64,000 nt of DNA from CBDCFV01 sp965203835 (GTDB lineage Bacteria; Chloroflexota; Dehalococcoidia; Lucifugimonadales; UBA3495). Position 1 is the first letter of the stretch, and each line of letters starts with the position of its first letter. Shown piece after piece: positions 17,429-24,836 of the stretch. Location: assembly GCA_965203835.1 (NCBI GenBank), contig OZ241919.1, positions 3,038,001 to 3,102,000 on the forward strand, read 5' to 3'. The notes under the pieces are model-generated. The model was not told where the DNA came from. It did no database searches and was given only the letters and a program-made list of their open reading frames with translations. Both the position numbers and the translations under genes were made by a program.

Positions 17429-17470
17429 GCCCGTGGCCGGAGCCAAAACCTTTTCACCAACGAGGCCTTC

Positions 17471-18757
17471 ATGCAACAAACGAGGTCGCAACTACTCTTC
17501 GCCCAAGCGCAGCAATACATACCCGGCGGGGTCAACAGCCCGGTGCGGTCTTTCAGGGCCGTTGGAGGGACGCCGCCGTTCATCGCCAGGGGGCAAGGCT
17601 CTCGTGTGTGGGACGTCGACGGCAACGAGTACATTGATTTTCTGGGTTCATGGGGGCCTTTGGTACTGGGCCACGCTCATCCCTCGGTCGTCGCTGCCCT
17701 GCGGGAGGCTGCCGAAGGCGGGACCAGCTTCGGCGCGCCGGTGGAAAACGAGGTGGAGTTGGCGCGGCTCATCTGTGAAGCGCTGCCCTCCGTGGAGATG
17801 GTTCGCTTGGTGAACTCCGGCACCGAAGCCTGCATGAGCGCGATTAGGCTGGCCCGGGCCTTCACCGGCCGTGACAAGATTATCAAGTTTGCCGGCTGCT
17901 ACCACGGCCACGCCGACGGTCTGCTGGTGAGGGCCGGTTCCGGGGCTTTGACCCACGGTATTCCCACCAGCGCCGGTGTCCCGGAGTCGTATGCCACGGA
18001 GACCTTGGTAGCGGACTTCAACGACTTGGGTTCCGTAGAGAAGTTTTTCGATTCGTTCCCTTCCGACATCGCCGGCGTAATTGTGGAGCCGGTGGCAGGG
18101 AACATGGGCGTGGTGCCGCCCGCCGACGGATTTCTTGAAGGGCTACGGGACCTGACCAGCAATAACGGCGCGATGTTGATCTTTGACGAAGTAATCACCG
18201 GGTTCCGTGTTGGGCCGCACGGAGCCCAAGGCTTGTTCGGGGTGACTCCGGACATTACGACGATGGGCAAGATAATCGGCGGCGGCCTTCCGGTGGGGGC
18301 CTACGGTGCGCGCAAGGAGATCATGGAGAGGGTTGCTCCGCTGGGGGACATGTACCAAGCCGGAACGCTGTCTGGGAATCCCTTGGCTGTCAGCGCGGGT
18401 GTAGCCACTTTGACCGAGCTACGGTCGCCCGATGTTTACGACCGCATAGACCGGTTGGCGCAGCGGTTGACCAACGGCCTGTCTGAGGTCTTCCAGAAGG
18501 TGGAAATACCTTCGACTATAAACCGGGTCGGGTCCATGTTCACCGGCTTTATGAATCCTGGCCCGGTGGATAGCTTGGAGCGGGTCGAAGCGTCGGACGC
18601 GACCCTTTACGGACGGTATTTCCACGCAATGCTGGAGCGGGGCGTTTACATCGCGCCGTCCCAGTTCGAGGCGGGCTTTGTTTCCACGGCCCACACCGAG
18701 GAGGACATTGACGAGACCATCGCCAGGGCTGAAGCGGCATTGCGTGAGTTGGAGTGA
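17471..18757 (+). CDS. hemL: Glutamate-1-semialdehyde 2,1-aminomutase
   Basis: A 428-aa PLP enzyme making 5-aminolevulinate from glutamate-1-semialdehyde, the C5 entry to tetrapyrroles. The PLP lysine is in TTMGKIIGGGLPVGAYG (about residue 266). Other family blocks are PGGVNSPVRSF near the start, NSGTEACMSAIRLAR, GCYHGHAD, and FDEVITGFRVG. Glutamyl-tRNA reductase (hemA), which makes its substrate, is not in this window. GAGG lies 6 bases ahead of the ATG. Confidence 0.97.
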   Translation: MQQTRSQLLFAQAQQYIPGGVNSPVRSFRAVGGTPPFIARGQGSRVWDVDGNEYIDFLGSWGPLVLGHAHPSVVAALREAAEGGTSFGAPVENEVELARLICEALPSVEMVRLVNSGTEACMSAIRLARAFTGRDKIIKFAGCYHGHADGLLVRAGSGALTHGIPTSAGVPESYATETLVADFNDLGSVEKFFDSFPSDIAGVIVEPVAGNMGVVPPADGFLEGLRDLTSNNGAMLIFDEVITGFRVGPHGAQGLFGVTPDITTMGKIIGGGLPVGAYGARKEIMERVAPLGDMYQAGTLSGNPLAVSAGVATLTELRSPDVYDRIDRLAQRLTNGLSEVFQKVEIPSTINRVGSMFTGFMNPGPVDSLERVEASDATLYGRYFHAMLERGVYIAPSQFEAGFVSTAHTEEDIDETIARAEAALRELE

Positions 18758-18763
18758 ATCCTG

Positions 18764-19261
18764 ATGTCCATCGAAACGGCCAACCGCCACGCTGAAATCA
18801 GCCGGCGTATGATTTTGCAGGCCAACTACGAACTGGACCATCTGGGAGACCGGGTGCAGGCGTCGGAGAAAGCGGCGGGAGCCGTGGCCCACGCCATCAA
18901 GGCCATCGGAGAGGACCGCCAGTGGCGGCATGGCTCTCACAACCTGCGGCGGGAAATCATGGCGTTGATGGCAGCGGAGTATGGGAATGCGGCGTTGGCC
19001 ACGCTCCAGCAATACGCGGACCATTTTCACGACAATTTCTATGAGGACCGTTTGTACGACTGGCACTTGAGGCAAGACCTGGACGTTGTGACTAGCCTGT
19101 TGGAACATCTGCTGGAAATCCGTGAGCGGGGGCCGAATCCTGGGTTTGTTCCTACTCCCGACCAGCAGCGTTCCATTGACCGGCTCCGCATCAGCGAGGA
19201 CGAGGCTGCGGCTGACCCGATGATTGACTTCCCACCGCCGTTTGCACCGCCGGAGGGGTAA
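18764..19261 (+). CDS. PaREP1/HEPN-like helical protein, copy 1
   Basis: A 165-aa mostly helical protein 6 bases after hemL. Residues 1-125 share a pattern with three other genes in the window (37576, 39747, 63253): an initial amphipathic helix, QASEKAAGAVAHAIKAI (the xASEKxxGA motif), and HFHDNFYEDR. This matches the PaREP1/HEPN superfamily of small helical-bundle proteins. An R-x4-H sequence (RLYDWH) follows the FYE motif but is not conserved in the other copies, so RNase activity is doubtful. The C-terminal 40 residues are acidic and proline-rich. It is probably the last gene of the tetrapyrrole run. Role unknown. Confidence 0.7.
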   Translation: MSIETANRHAEISRRMILQANYELDHLGDRVQASEKAAGAVAHAIKAIGEDRQWRHGSHNLRREIMALMAAEYGNAALATLQQYADHFHDNFYEDRLYDWHLRQDLDVVTSLLEHLLEIRERGPNPGFVPTPDQQRSIDRLRISEDEAAADPMIDFPPPFAPPEG

Positions 19262-19273
19262 GGTGGAACAATC

Positions 19274-19726
19274 TTAACGTCCGCCTGGCGCCGAATCAAA
19301 CTCCACGGCTTCACCCGGATTGACCTTGAACCAACTGTCTCCCGGTCCCGGCAACGGTGCGGGCCCTTCCGGCTTGGGCCGCTGCACTACGCGGACTCCC
19401 AGCGTAGCCAGCATCCCGTCTATTTGAGCGATGGACTCTGCCACGGGCTGTGATATCCGGCCCGATGACAGACGCATCCGCACTTCCAACAACTCGTTGG
19501 TAAGTTGTAACGCCAACTCCACACCTGCCAAGTTCAGCCCCATGTCGTCCACGAAGTGCTTTATGAGCCGCAGGCGGGCAACGTCCTCGTCAGAGTAGGT
19601 GCGCAGACTACCCATTCGCAGCGGCTCGATAAAGCCGGCGCGCTCATACTTGCGCAACGTTTGCGGGTGCATGTCCAGTGTCTTCGCCACCACGCTGATC
19701 AAGTAGATGCCTCGAGTCTGCCTCAT
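19274..19726 (-). CDS. hspR: MerR-family heat-shock repressor (HspR-like)
   Basis: A 150-aa regulator. Residues 5-75 are the MerR winged helix, with the HspR-type sequence IYLISVVAKTLDMHPQTLRK and YERAGFIEPLR. A short dimer helix follows (ELALQLTNELLEVRMRL), then a proline-rich tail. HspR represses heat-shock genes by binding inverted repeats. Here it is divergent from a 63-aa ORF and hsp20, and a perfect TGATATA/TATATCA dyad covers its own predicted transcription start, so both autoregulation and hsp20 control are likely. The ATG is at 19726. Confidence 0.85.
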   Translation of the reverse strand: MRQTRGIYLISVVAKTLDMHPQTLRKYERAGFIEPLRMGSLRTYSDEDVARLRLIKHFVDDMGLNLAGVELALQLTNELLEVRMRLSSGRISQPVAESIAQIDGMLATLGVRVVQRPKPEGPAPLPGPGDSWFKVNPGEAVEFDSAPGGR

Positions 19727-19738
19727 CTGGTCCCCCGG

Positions 19739-19756
19739 TGATATATCCGTATATCA
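19739..19756. promoter_or_regulatory. Perfect dyad operator at the hspR transcription start
   Basis: TGATATA (19739-19745), TCCG, TATATCA (19750-19756). GATAT half-sites recur through the divergent region, near 19766, 19798, 19817 and 19836. It is 13 bases upstream of the hspR ATG and covers the predicted +1 (about 19752), which suits a repressor site. Confidence 0.6.
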
Positions 19757-19758
19757 TG

Positions 19759-19787
19759 GTTATACATATCGCTGAGAGTATTGTCAA
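19759..19787 (-). promoter_or_regulatory. Promoter of hspR
   Basis: Minus-strand TTGACA (19787-19782), 17-base spacer, TATAAC (19764-19759). Confidence 0.65.
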
Positions 19788-19824
19788 CCAAATGTCCGAT
19801 ATATATTGCGTAATATAGATATAC

Positions 19825-19853
19825 TTGACACAAGTTATATCAACTAATATACT
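19825..19853 (+). promoter_or_regulatory. Promoter of the small ORF-hsp20 operon, with overlapping dyad
   Basis: TTGACA (19825-19830), 17-base spacer, TATACT (19848-19853): a near-consensus sigma70 promoter. The -35 lies inside an inverted repeat ACTTG-ACA-CAAGT (19823-19835), extended outward by GATAT/ATATC with one bulged base. CTTG/CAAG half-sites also occur in the HAIR element bound by HspR in other bacteria, so this is the likely repressor site. Confidence 0.7.
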
Positions 19854-19884
19854 TGGATCATATTATTTCATAGGAGGTGACGCC

Positions 19885-20076
19885 GTGACAACGGTAGAGC
19901 TTCTGGAGCGGGACCGAGTACAGGACATCGTCAACGACGGGACAGAGAGCACATTGGCCCAAGAGCTGGAGAGCATCGTGGAAGACGTCGAACAGGCCCA
20001 TGATGCAAAGCAGCCGAAAGCCCCCCACTGGTATTACAGCGTGCCTTTCGCCGGTGTTCGCTACTACTCCTTTTAA
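19885..20076 (+). CDS. 63-aa protein of unknown function upstream of hsp20
   Basis: A short ORF starting at GTG 19885 behind the strong ribosome site TAGGAGGTGA, and about 25 bases after the predicted transcription start. The protein is acidic in its first 45 residues (VELLERDRVQDIVNDG, LAQELESIVEDVEQAHD) and ends in the aromatic segment HWYYSVPFAGVRYYSF. I do not recognise a family. The strong promoter, excellent ribosome site and place between hspR and hsp20 argue that it is real and heat-inducible; it could be a small regulator or a protein that binds Hsp20. Confidence 0.65.
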   Translation: MTTVELLERDRVQDIVNDGTESTLAQELESIVEDVEQAHDAKQPKAPHWYYSVPFAGVRYYSF

Positions 20077-20138
20077 TCCAGCCGGTTGACGTCGATTCTT
20101 ACCAAACCACACAGCAAATGAAGAAGGGAGAAAAGATT

Positions 20139-20612
20139 ATGTTGCAGCGATGGGAACCTTTCAACGACCTGCGGCAGATGCAGAACACCATGGACCGGAT
20201 GTGGCAGAGGTTCGGTAACCACCAATCCAACGGCAACGCCGAGACCCCGGAAATCGAGGCTTGGGCCGTCCCCCTGGACGTGATACGAAACGGAGATGAC
20301 ACCGTAATCCGCGCCTCTATGCCGGGGGTAAAGCCGGGAGACATCCAAGTATCCATCGAGGACAACGTCCTCACCATCCGGGGCCAGACCGCCCAGGAAC
20401 ACCAGGACGACGACGGGACCTTCCTGATGCGGGAATGCCGGTCCGGCTCGTTCCACCGGGCATTGCGATTGCCCGAGTCGGTCGACGCGGACAAGGTCCA
20501 TCCCCATTACCAGAACGGGGTCTTGACTATCACCGTACCCAAGGCTGAGGCCAAGAAGGCCAAGCAACTCCGGGTGCACTTCGGCGATTCTTCGCCCACC
20601 CAGGAAGCTTAA
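20139..20612 (+). CDS. Small heat-shock protein, Hsp20/alpha-crystallin family
   Basis: A 157-aa ATP-independent holdase. The alpha-crystallin domain spans about residues 45-150, with VPLDVIRNGDDTVIRASMPG, VSIEDNVLTIRG and the A-x-x-x-NGVLTITVPK signature as YQNGVLTITVPK. The C-terminal LRV could act as the IxI-type groove-binding motif. I chose the ATG at 20139 because GAAGGGAG lies at the right distance; an in-frame ATG at 20118 would translate through that ribosome site. Co-transcribed with the 63-aa ORF from the HspR-type promoter. Confidence 0.93.
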   Translation: MLQRWEPFNDLRQMQNTMDRMWQRFGNHQSNGNAETPEIEAWAVPLDVIRNGDDTVIRASMPGVKPGDIQVSIEDNVLTIRGQTAQEHQDDDGTFLMRECRSGSFHRALRLPESVDADKVHPHYQNGVLTITVPKAEAKKAKQLRVHFGDSSPTQEA

Positions 20613-20621
20613 GCTTCCTGG
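20600..20621. repeat. 22-bp perfect palindrome across the hsp20 stop codon
   Basis: CCAGGAAGCTT (20600-20610) followed directly by its reverse complement AAGCTTCCTGG (20611-20621); the TAA stop is at its centre. It could fold as a hairpin at the message end, adding to the terminator further down. Confidence 0.65.
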
Positions 20622-20732
20622 CCGGGCCAATAGACTAGGCGACAGGTTGGCAGAGACCCAGGGGCAGCGCGGGAACCAGTCCTGCACTGCCTCTCTTTTT
20701 GGGACCTGTTTCCCCGAAACCTGCAAAGAAAG

Positions 20733-20770
20733 AACGGAGCGGAAGCCCATTTTCGGGCTTCCGCTCCGTT
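20733..20770. terminator. Strong bidirectional intrinsic terminator between hsp20 and sodN
   Basis: AACGGAGCGGAAGCCC (20733-20748), loop ATTTTC, and a perfect 16-bp complement (20755-20770). In the minus direction the stem is followed by a T-rich CTTTCTTTGC, in the plus direction by TGTGTCG. It serves sodN best and probably also hsp20. Confidence 0.85.
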
Positions 20771-20808
20771 TGTGTCGATGGCGCTACCGGTTATGGACTG
20801 GGGCGAGC

Positions 20809-21261
20809 TTAGGTCCCGTAGCGGGCGGCGGCGTTGGGGTCGCTGTAGTCCACGTTCTTGGTGGCCCAGAAGGCGGCGGCTATGTCGTCGCAGGCCGCGA
20901 CCAGGTTCTGGGCGTTCTCCATGTTGACGCCCTGTTTGCACTGGCCGGCCAGCTTGAGGGCGGCGTTAAACTTGGCGGCGATTTCGTTGGCATCGACACC
21001 GGGCCAAGCGTAGTCGGCCCAGAGGATGCGTAACTCTTCCTTGCATCTTTCGGCGTGGTCTTCCTTCACGGCGATGTAGCGGGACATGGTATTGGCGTAA
21101 GCCATGTGGTCATCGCCTTCCTCCAGCGCCTGCATTCGCAGTACCATTTTCTGCACTGTCTGGGCGGCTATCTTGGCAACTATGGGGTCGTAAATCCCGC
21201 AGGGGATGTCACAGTGGGCCTTGGCCCTCGGCACACTCAACCATTTGAACAAGTTGAACAT
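20809..21261 (-). CDS. sodN: Nickel superoxide dismutase
   Basis: A 150-aa Ni-SOD precursor converting superoxide to oxygen and hydrogen peroxide. The nickel hook HCDIPCGIYDP is visible, starting at His16. In this family the pro-peptide before His1 is removed, and here the preceding 15 residues (MFNLFKWLSVPRAKA) match that leader. The rest is a four-helix bundle with HAERCKEELRILWADY. The ATG at 21261 follows GAGG; an upstream in-frame start at 21330 would add residues not seen in the family. The dedicated SodX-type peptidase is not adjacent. It lies tail-to-tail with hsp20 across a shared terminator. Confidence 0.93.
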   Translation of the reverse strand: MFNLFKWLSVPRAKAHCDIPCGIYDPIVAKIAAQTVQKMVLRMQALEEGDDHMAYANTMSRYIAVKEDHAERCKEELRILWADYAWPGVDANEIAAKFNAALKLAGQCKQGVNMENAQNLVAACDDIAAAFWATKNVDYSDPNAAARYGT

Positions 21262-21396
21262 ACTTGCGCTACCTCGTCTTGTAGAATTGAAATCCCGAAC
21301 CAGATTACAAGAAAACCACGCCTTCCGCAACCGGATTTGGCTTCGCGGACCTCACCACATACCCCTTCGCCGAGATGTTCTTGAAAGGCCGCAACA

Positions 21397-21424
21397 TTGT
21401 AACCGATAGTTGCCGTAGTATAAT
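21397..21424 (+). promoter_or_regulatory. Promoter of ilvD
   Basis: TTGTAA (21397-21402), 16-base spacer, TATAAT (21419-21424). About 60 bases of leader precede the ilvD ATG. Confidence 0.55.
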
Positions 21425-21493
21425 CATGTTCCTTTCCAAGCCAATTCTACGAAGAGAGTAATGGCACGCCGAGGCGTCGCAGGAGGAAGTCTG

Positions 21494-23182
21494 ATGGCCA
21501 CTACCAGCAGGAACCTGACACTAAAACACCGGAGCAGAGAGATTACCGAAGGACCGGACCGGGCCCCTGCCCGCGCCATGTTAATGGCTATGGGCCTAAC
21601 TGCGGACGATATAGAAAAGCCCTTCGTCGCCGTAGCCAATCTTGCCAGCGACGTTACGCCCTGCAACGTTCACTTGGACAGGCTGGCCCAAGCCGCCAAG
21701 GAGGGTATCCGCTCGGCTGACGGGGTGCCGTTCGAGTTCGGCACCATCACCGTAAGCGACGGCATCTCGATGGGCACCGAGGGCATGAAAGCGTCCTTGG
21801 TCAGCCGGGAGGTAATAGCGGACTCCATAGAGGTTGTAACCTTCGGCGAACGGATGGACGCGCTTGTGACCGTGGGGGCGTGTGACAAGAATATGCCCGG
21901 CTGCATGATGGCCATAGCCCGCCTGAATGTGCCCTCTCTGTTCATATACGGCGGCACCATCATGCCGGGCAATTACAACGGGAGAGACGTCAACATCCAG
22001 GACGTGTTCGAAGCGGTTGGCGCCCATGCCAGCGGAGATATGACTCTTGACCAGTTGAAGGCCTTGGAATGCGTGGCTTGTCCTGGCGAGGGTTCCTGCG
22101 CCGGATTGTTCACAGCGAATACCATGTCCACAGCCATCGAGATCATGGGCATGTCTCTGCCCGGTGACGCGTCGATCCCGGCGATTGATCCCCGAAAGGC
22201 TGAACATACGCGTGAAGCGGGGCGGATGCTGATGCGGTTGTTGGAAGAAGACCTGCGCCCGCGGGACATTCTCACCCGTCAAGCGTTTGAAAACGCCATC
22301 ACCGTAGTAGTGGCCATGGGCGGGTCTACGAACGCAGTGCTCCACCTGATGGCTATCGCCAACGAAGCGCAAGTGGACCTGAGCCTGAGCGACTTTGACC
22401 GCATCAGCCGGAGCACGCCCTACATCGCCGACATGCGCCCCGGGGGGCGGTACGTTATGGCCGACTTGGACCGCTATGGAGGAGTATCGCTGGTCGCCAA
22501 GCGGTTGCTGCAAGCCGGCCTGCTGCACGGCGACGCCATGACCATCACCGGCAAGACCTTGCAAGAAAACGTAGATTCCATGATTACAGTGGAAGACCAA
22601 CCGGTGGTATTCCCCATTGACCAACCCCGTAGCCCAACGGGAGGTCTGGCGATCCTTTACGGGAATCTGGCCCCGGAAGGGGCGGTGATCAAGGTAGCTG
22701 GGCACCAGGAAAAGGTCTACCAGGGTCCTGCCCGGGTGTTCGACCAGGAACAAGCGGCTTTCCAAGCCATCCAGCGACGGGAGATCAAGCCGGGCGACAT
22801 AGTGGTAATTCGCTACGAAGGTCCCAAGGGCGGTCCCGGGATGCAGGAAATGCTGGCTGTAACCGGCGCCCTGATTGGACAGGGTCTGGGAGACGACGTG
22901 GCCCTGATGACCGACGGCCGGTTCTCCGGAGCGTCCCACGGCCCCATGGTGGGTCACGTGACCCCCGAGGCAGCCGTTGGCGGCCCCATCGGGCTGTTGC
23001 AGGAAGGCGACATCATCACCCTGGACATACCGCAGCGGCGTCTCGACGTGAAGTTGACCGAGGAGGAGTTCAGCGACCGCCGGGCCAACTTCAAGCCCAT
23101 ACCTCCCAACTACACCACCGGCGTCCTGGCCAAGTACGCCAAGCTGGTGTCGTCGGCCTCCGAGGGTGCGGTTACGGGGTAG
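21494..23182 (+). CDS. ilvD: Dihydroxy-acid dehydratase
   Basis: A 562-aa Fe-S enzyme of branched-chain amino-acid synthesis. Cluster-binding and substrate blocks are present: VTPCNVHLDRLA, GACDKNMPGCMMAIARLN and CPGEGSCAGLFTANTM, then TDGRFSGASHGPMVGHVTPEA in the C-terminal half. ATG at 21494 is chosen over one at 21461 because AGGAGG sits 7 bases upstream of it. No other ilv gene is next to it; the following gene, 34 bases on, is an unrelated DUF262 protein. Confidence 0.97.
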   Translation: MATTSRNLTLKHRSREITEGPDRAPARAMLMAMGLTADDIEKPFVAVANLASDVTPCNVHLDRLAQAAKEGIRSADGVPFEFGTITVSDGISMGTEGMKASLVSREVIADSIEVVTFGERMDALVTVGACDKNMPGCMMAIARLNVPSLFIYGGTIMPGNYNGRDVNIQDVFEAVGAHASGDMTLDQLKALECVACPGEGSCAGLFTANTMSTAIEIMGMSLPGDASIPAIDPRKAEHTREAGRMLMRLLEEDLRPRDILTRQAFENAITVVVAMGGSTNAVLHLMAIANEAQVDLSLSDFDRISRSTPYIADMRPGGRYVMADLDRYGGVSLVAKRLLQAGLLHGDAMTITGKTLQENVDSMITVEDQPVVFPIDQPRSPTGGLAILYGNLAPEGAVIKVAGHQEKVYQGPARVFDQEQAAFQAIQRREIKPGDIVVIRYEGPKGGPGMQEMLAVTGALIGQGLGDDVALMTDGRFSGASHGPMVGHVTPEAAVGGPIGLLQEGDIITLDIPQRRLDVKLTEEEFSDRRANFKPIPPNYTTGVLAKYAKLVSSASEGAVTG

Positions 23183-23216
23183 GGGGTGGTTACAAACCGG
23201 TCCATTGAGGTTGAAA

Positions 23217-24287
23217 ATGATGACTGAAGCGGACGAAATTATCGAGCCAATACAGTCTGAGGAAGATGATCTTGACGAGGGTGCTCCCATCTACCGAATC
23301 CGGTCATACCCGTCCGATCCAGATTTAGAGACATTACATGGAAGATGGAAGCGCGGTGACCTCACCATCCCTGAATTCCAAAGGGGATTTGTTTGGAAAC
23401 CGACACAGGCCAGTCGATTGATCGAGTCTTTCCTTATGGGTCTGCCTGTTCCCGGTATATTCGTGTTTGTTGAAGACAACACCCGAGGGGGTAATGACAC
23501 TAAGCAGTTGGTTATTGATGGTCAACAACGACTACGCAGCGTGTTCGGGTTCTTCGATGGTGAGCTACCTCCCGATGGGCGTCCCTTCAAGCTAACTGGG
23601 GTGGATTATCAGTGGATGGACAAGGCCTATACCGATCTTACCTATGGTGAGCAGAAAACGCTGCTTACATCAGTGCTACGGGTCGTCAATATAGAGCAAC
23701 GAGACCCTCCAAATGACGCCTCCAGTATTTACAAGATTTTCGAGCGTTTGAACACTGGTGGCACTACTCTCACACCCCAAGAAATACGAAATAGTTCCTG
23801 TCACGGACCATTCAACGACATGTTGGTAGATGCCAACAATAATTCCGCTTGGCGAGCAATATTTGGCTCCCATAGACCGGACCCTCGAATGCGGGACGTT
23901 GAGCTCATCGCAAGATTTCTCGCCTTGTATGAGACCTCCGAGTCATATTCGAAACCAATGAAAGAGTTCATCACGAATTACATGGCAAGGCACCAAAGGG
24001 AAGCAGAACCACATGTATATCGAAGTATATTCATTGATACCGTGAGTAGCGTCTTCGAGTCGCTAGGTGATCGCCCTTTTCATGTGCGTCGAGGCATCAA
24101 TGTAGCTGTGTTCGACTCAGTGATGGTGGCGTTTGCGAAATCGCAAGCGGTCCCTTCAGACATTTCCGAGCGATACCAAGCACTTTTGACCCATGCCAAA
24201 TTCACCGCGTCCACAACAGCCGGCACAACTGACGTCGATACCGTTAGAGAACGGTTGGAAATAGCTCGCCAAGTGCTGTTCGAATAA
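23217..24287 (+). CDS. DUF262 domain protein (ParB/Srx-like, GmrSD N-terminal-type)
   Basis: A 356-aa protein with the DUF262 signatures in order: IPEFQRGFVWKP near 53, then LVIDGQQRLRSVFGFF near 100 (the DGQQR motif) and FERLNTGGTTLTPQEIRN near 180. DUF262 is the nucleotide-binding/ParB-like half of modification-dependent systems such as GmrS and SspE; here there is no DUF1524 nuclease half. Its stop TAA overlaps the start of a HEPN gene as TAATG, so the two are coupled. Codons are visibly less GC-rich than in ilvD and tldD, suggesting horizontal gain. GAGG precedes the ATG at 23217. A role in phage or plasmid defence is inferred. Confidence 0.87.
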   Translation: MMTEADEIIEPIQSEEDDLDEGAPIYRIRSYPSDPDLETLHGRWKRGDLTIPEFQRGFVWKPTQASRLIESFLMGLPVPGIFVFVEDNTRGGNDTKQLVIDGQQRLRSVFGFFDGELPPDGRPFKLTGVDYQWMDKAYTDLTYGEQKTLLTSVLRVVNIEQRDPPNDASSIYKIFERLNTGGTTLTPQEIRNSSCHGPFNDMLVDANNNSAWRAIFGSHRPDPRMRDVELIARFLALYETSESYSKPMKEFITNYMARHQREAEPHVYRSIFIDTVSSVFESLGDRPFHVRRGINVAVFDSVMVAFAKSQAVPSDISERYQALLTHAKFTASTTAGTTDVDTVRERLEIARQVLFE

Positions 24288-24823
24288 TGCCTAGGGATGC
24301 TTATGTGGCGGCTAGATGCTCAGAAATCGACGAGATGCTTCTGTACGCCACAGAGAAGGCTGGTGTTGATCCTAGGCTGGGTGCCCACTTGGCAGGATAT
24401 ATAAGCGTGTTGATCTCTGGTGTCGTTGAAGATTGCGTTGAGCATCTGGTCGTGGAACGGGCGCGAAAAGTAAATGATCCTCAACTCCAAGAGTTTGTCC
24501 GATCTTCAATGGCTCAACAATTCAGGAACCCCCGGTCAGAAGACATAGCGAACGTCGTAGGCAGATTCAGCAAGGACTATCAAAGCTCCTACCAGCTTTC
24601 CGTGAGCCAAGAAGCGCGTGAAGCTTTGGGAAGTATTGTAAGGAATCGGATGTCGCTTGCGCACCAAGGTGCACCTCAATCAAACTTTACAGTTAACGAT
24701 GTCCAGAGGTATTTCGATCTGATAGTTGGAATACTGGAAGTCGTAGAGGACATATTGCTGTTTGGTACTCCGAACCAATCCGACCAAATCGGGATCCAAC
24801 CTCAGATAGGCTCCGAGGTCTAA
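24287..24823 (+). CDS. HEPN-domain RNase-like protein (MAE_28990/RiboL-PSP-HEPN type)
   Basis: A 178-aa helical protein. The segment LGSIVRNRMSLAHQG (about 128-142) contains the HEPN catalytic-type motif R-N-x4-H, and the helices LAGYISVLISGVVEDCVEHL and RYFDLIVGILEVVEDIL complete the bundle. This is the MAE_28990/RiboL-PSP-HEPN group, predicted metal-independent RNases of defence systems. It is the downstream partner of the DUF262 gene with a one-base overlap. The likely arrangement is sensor (DUF262) plus RNA-cleaving effector (HEPN), but this is inference. Confidence 0.82.
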   Translation: MPRDAYVAARCSEIDEMLLYATEKAGVDPRLGAHLAGYISVLISGVVEDCVEHLVVERARKVNDPQLQEFVRSSMAQQFRNPRSEDIANVVGRFSKDYQSSYQLSVSQEAREALGSIVRNRMSLAHQGAPQSNFTVNDVQRYFDLIVGILEVVEDILLFGTPNQSDQIGIQPQIGSEV

Positions 24824-24836
24824 GTAGGTTTTTGGC

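Noticed and set aside
21596..23290. 564-codon open frame on the minus strand opposite ilvD
   Set aside because: ilvD is unmistakable on the plus strand; the antisense translation shows no family motifs.
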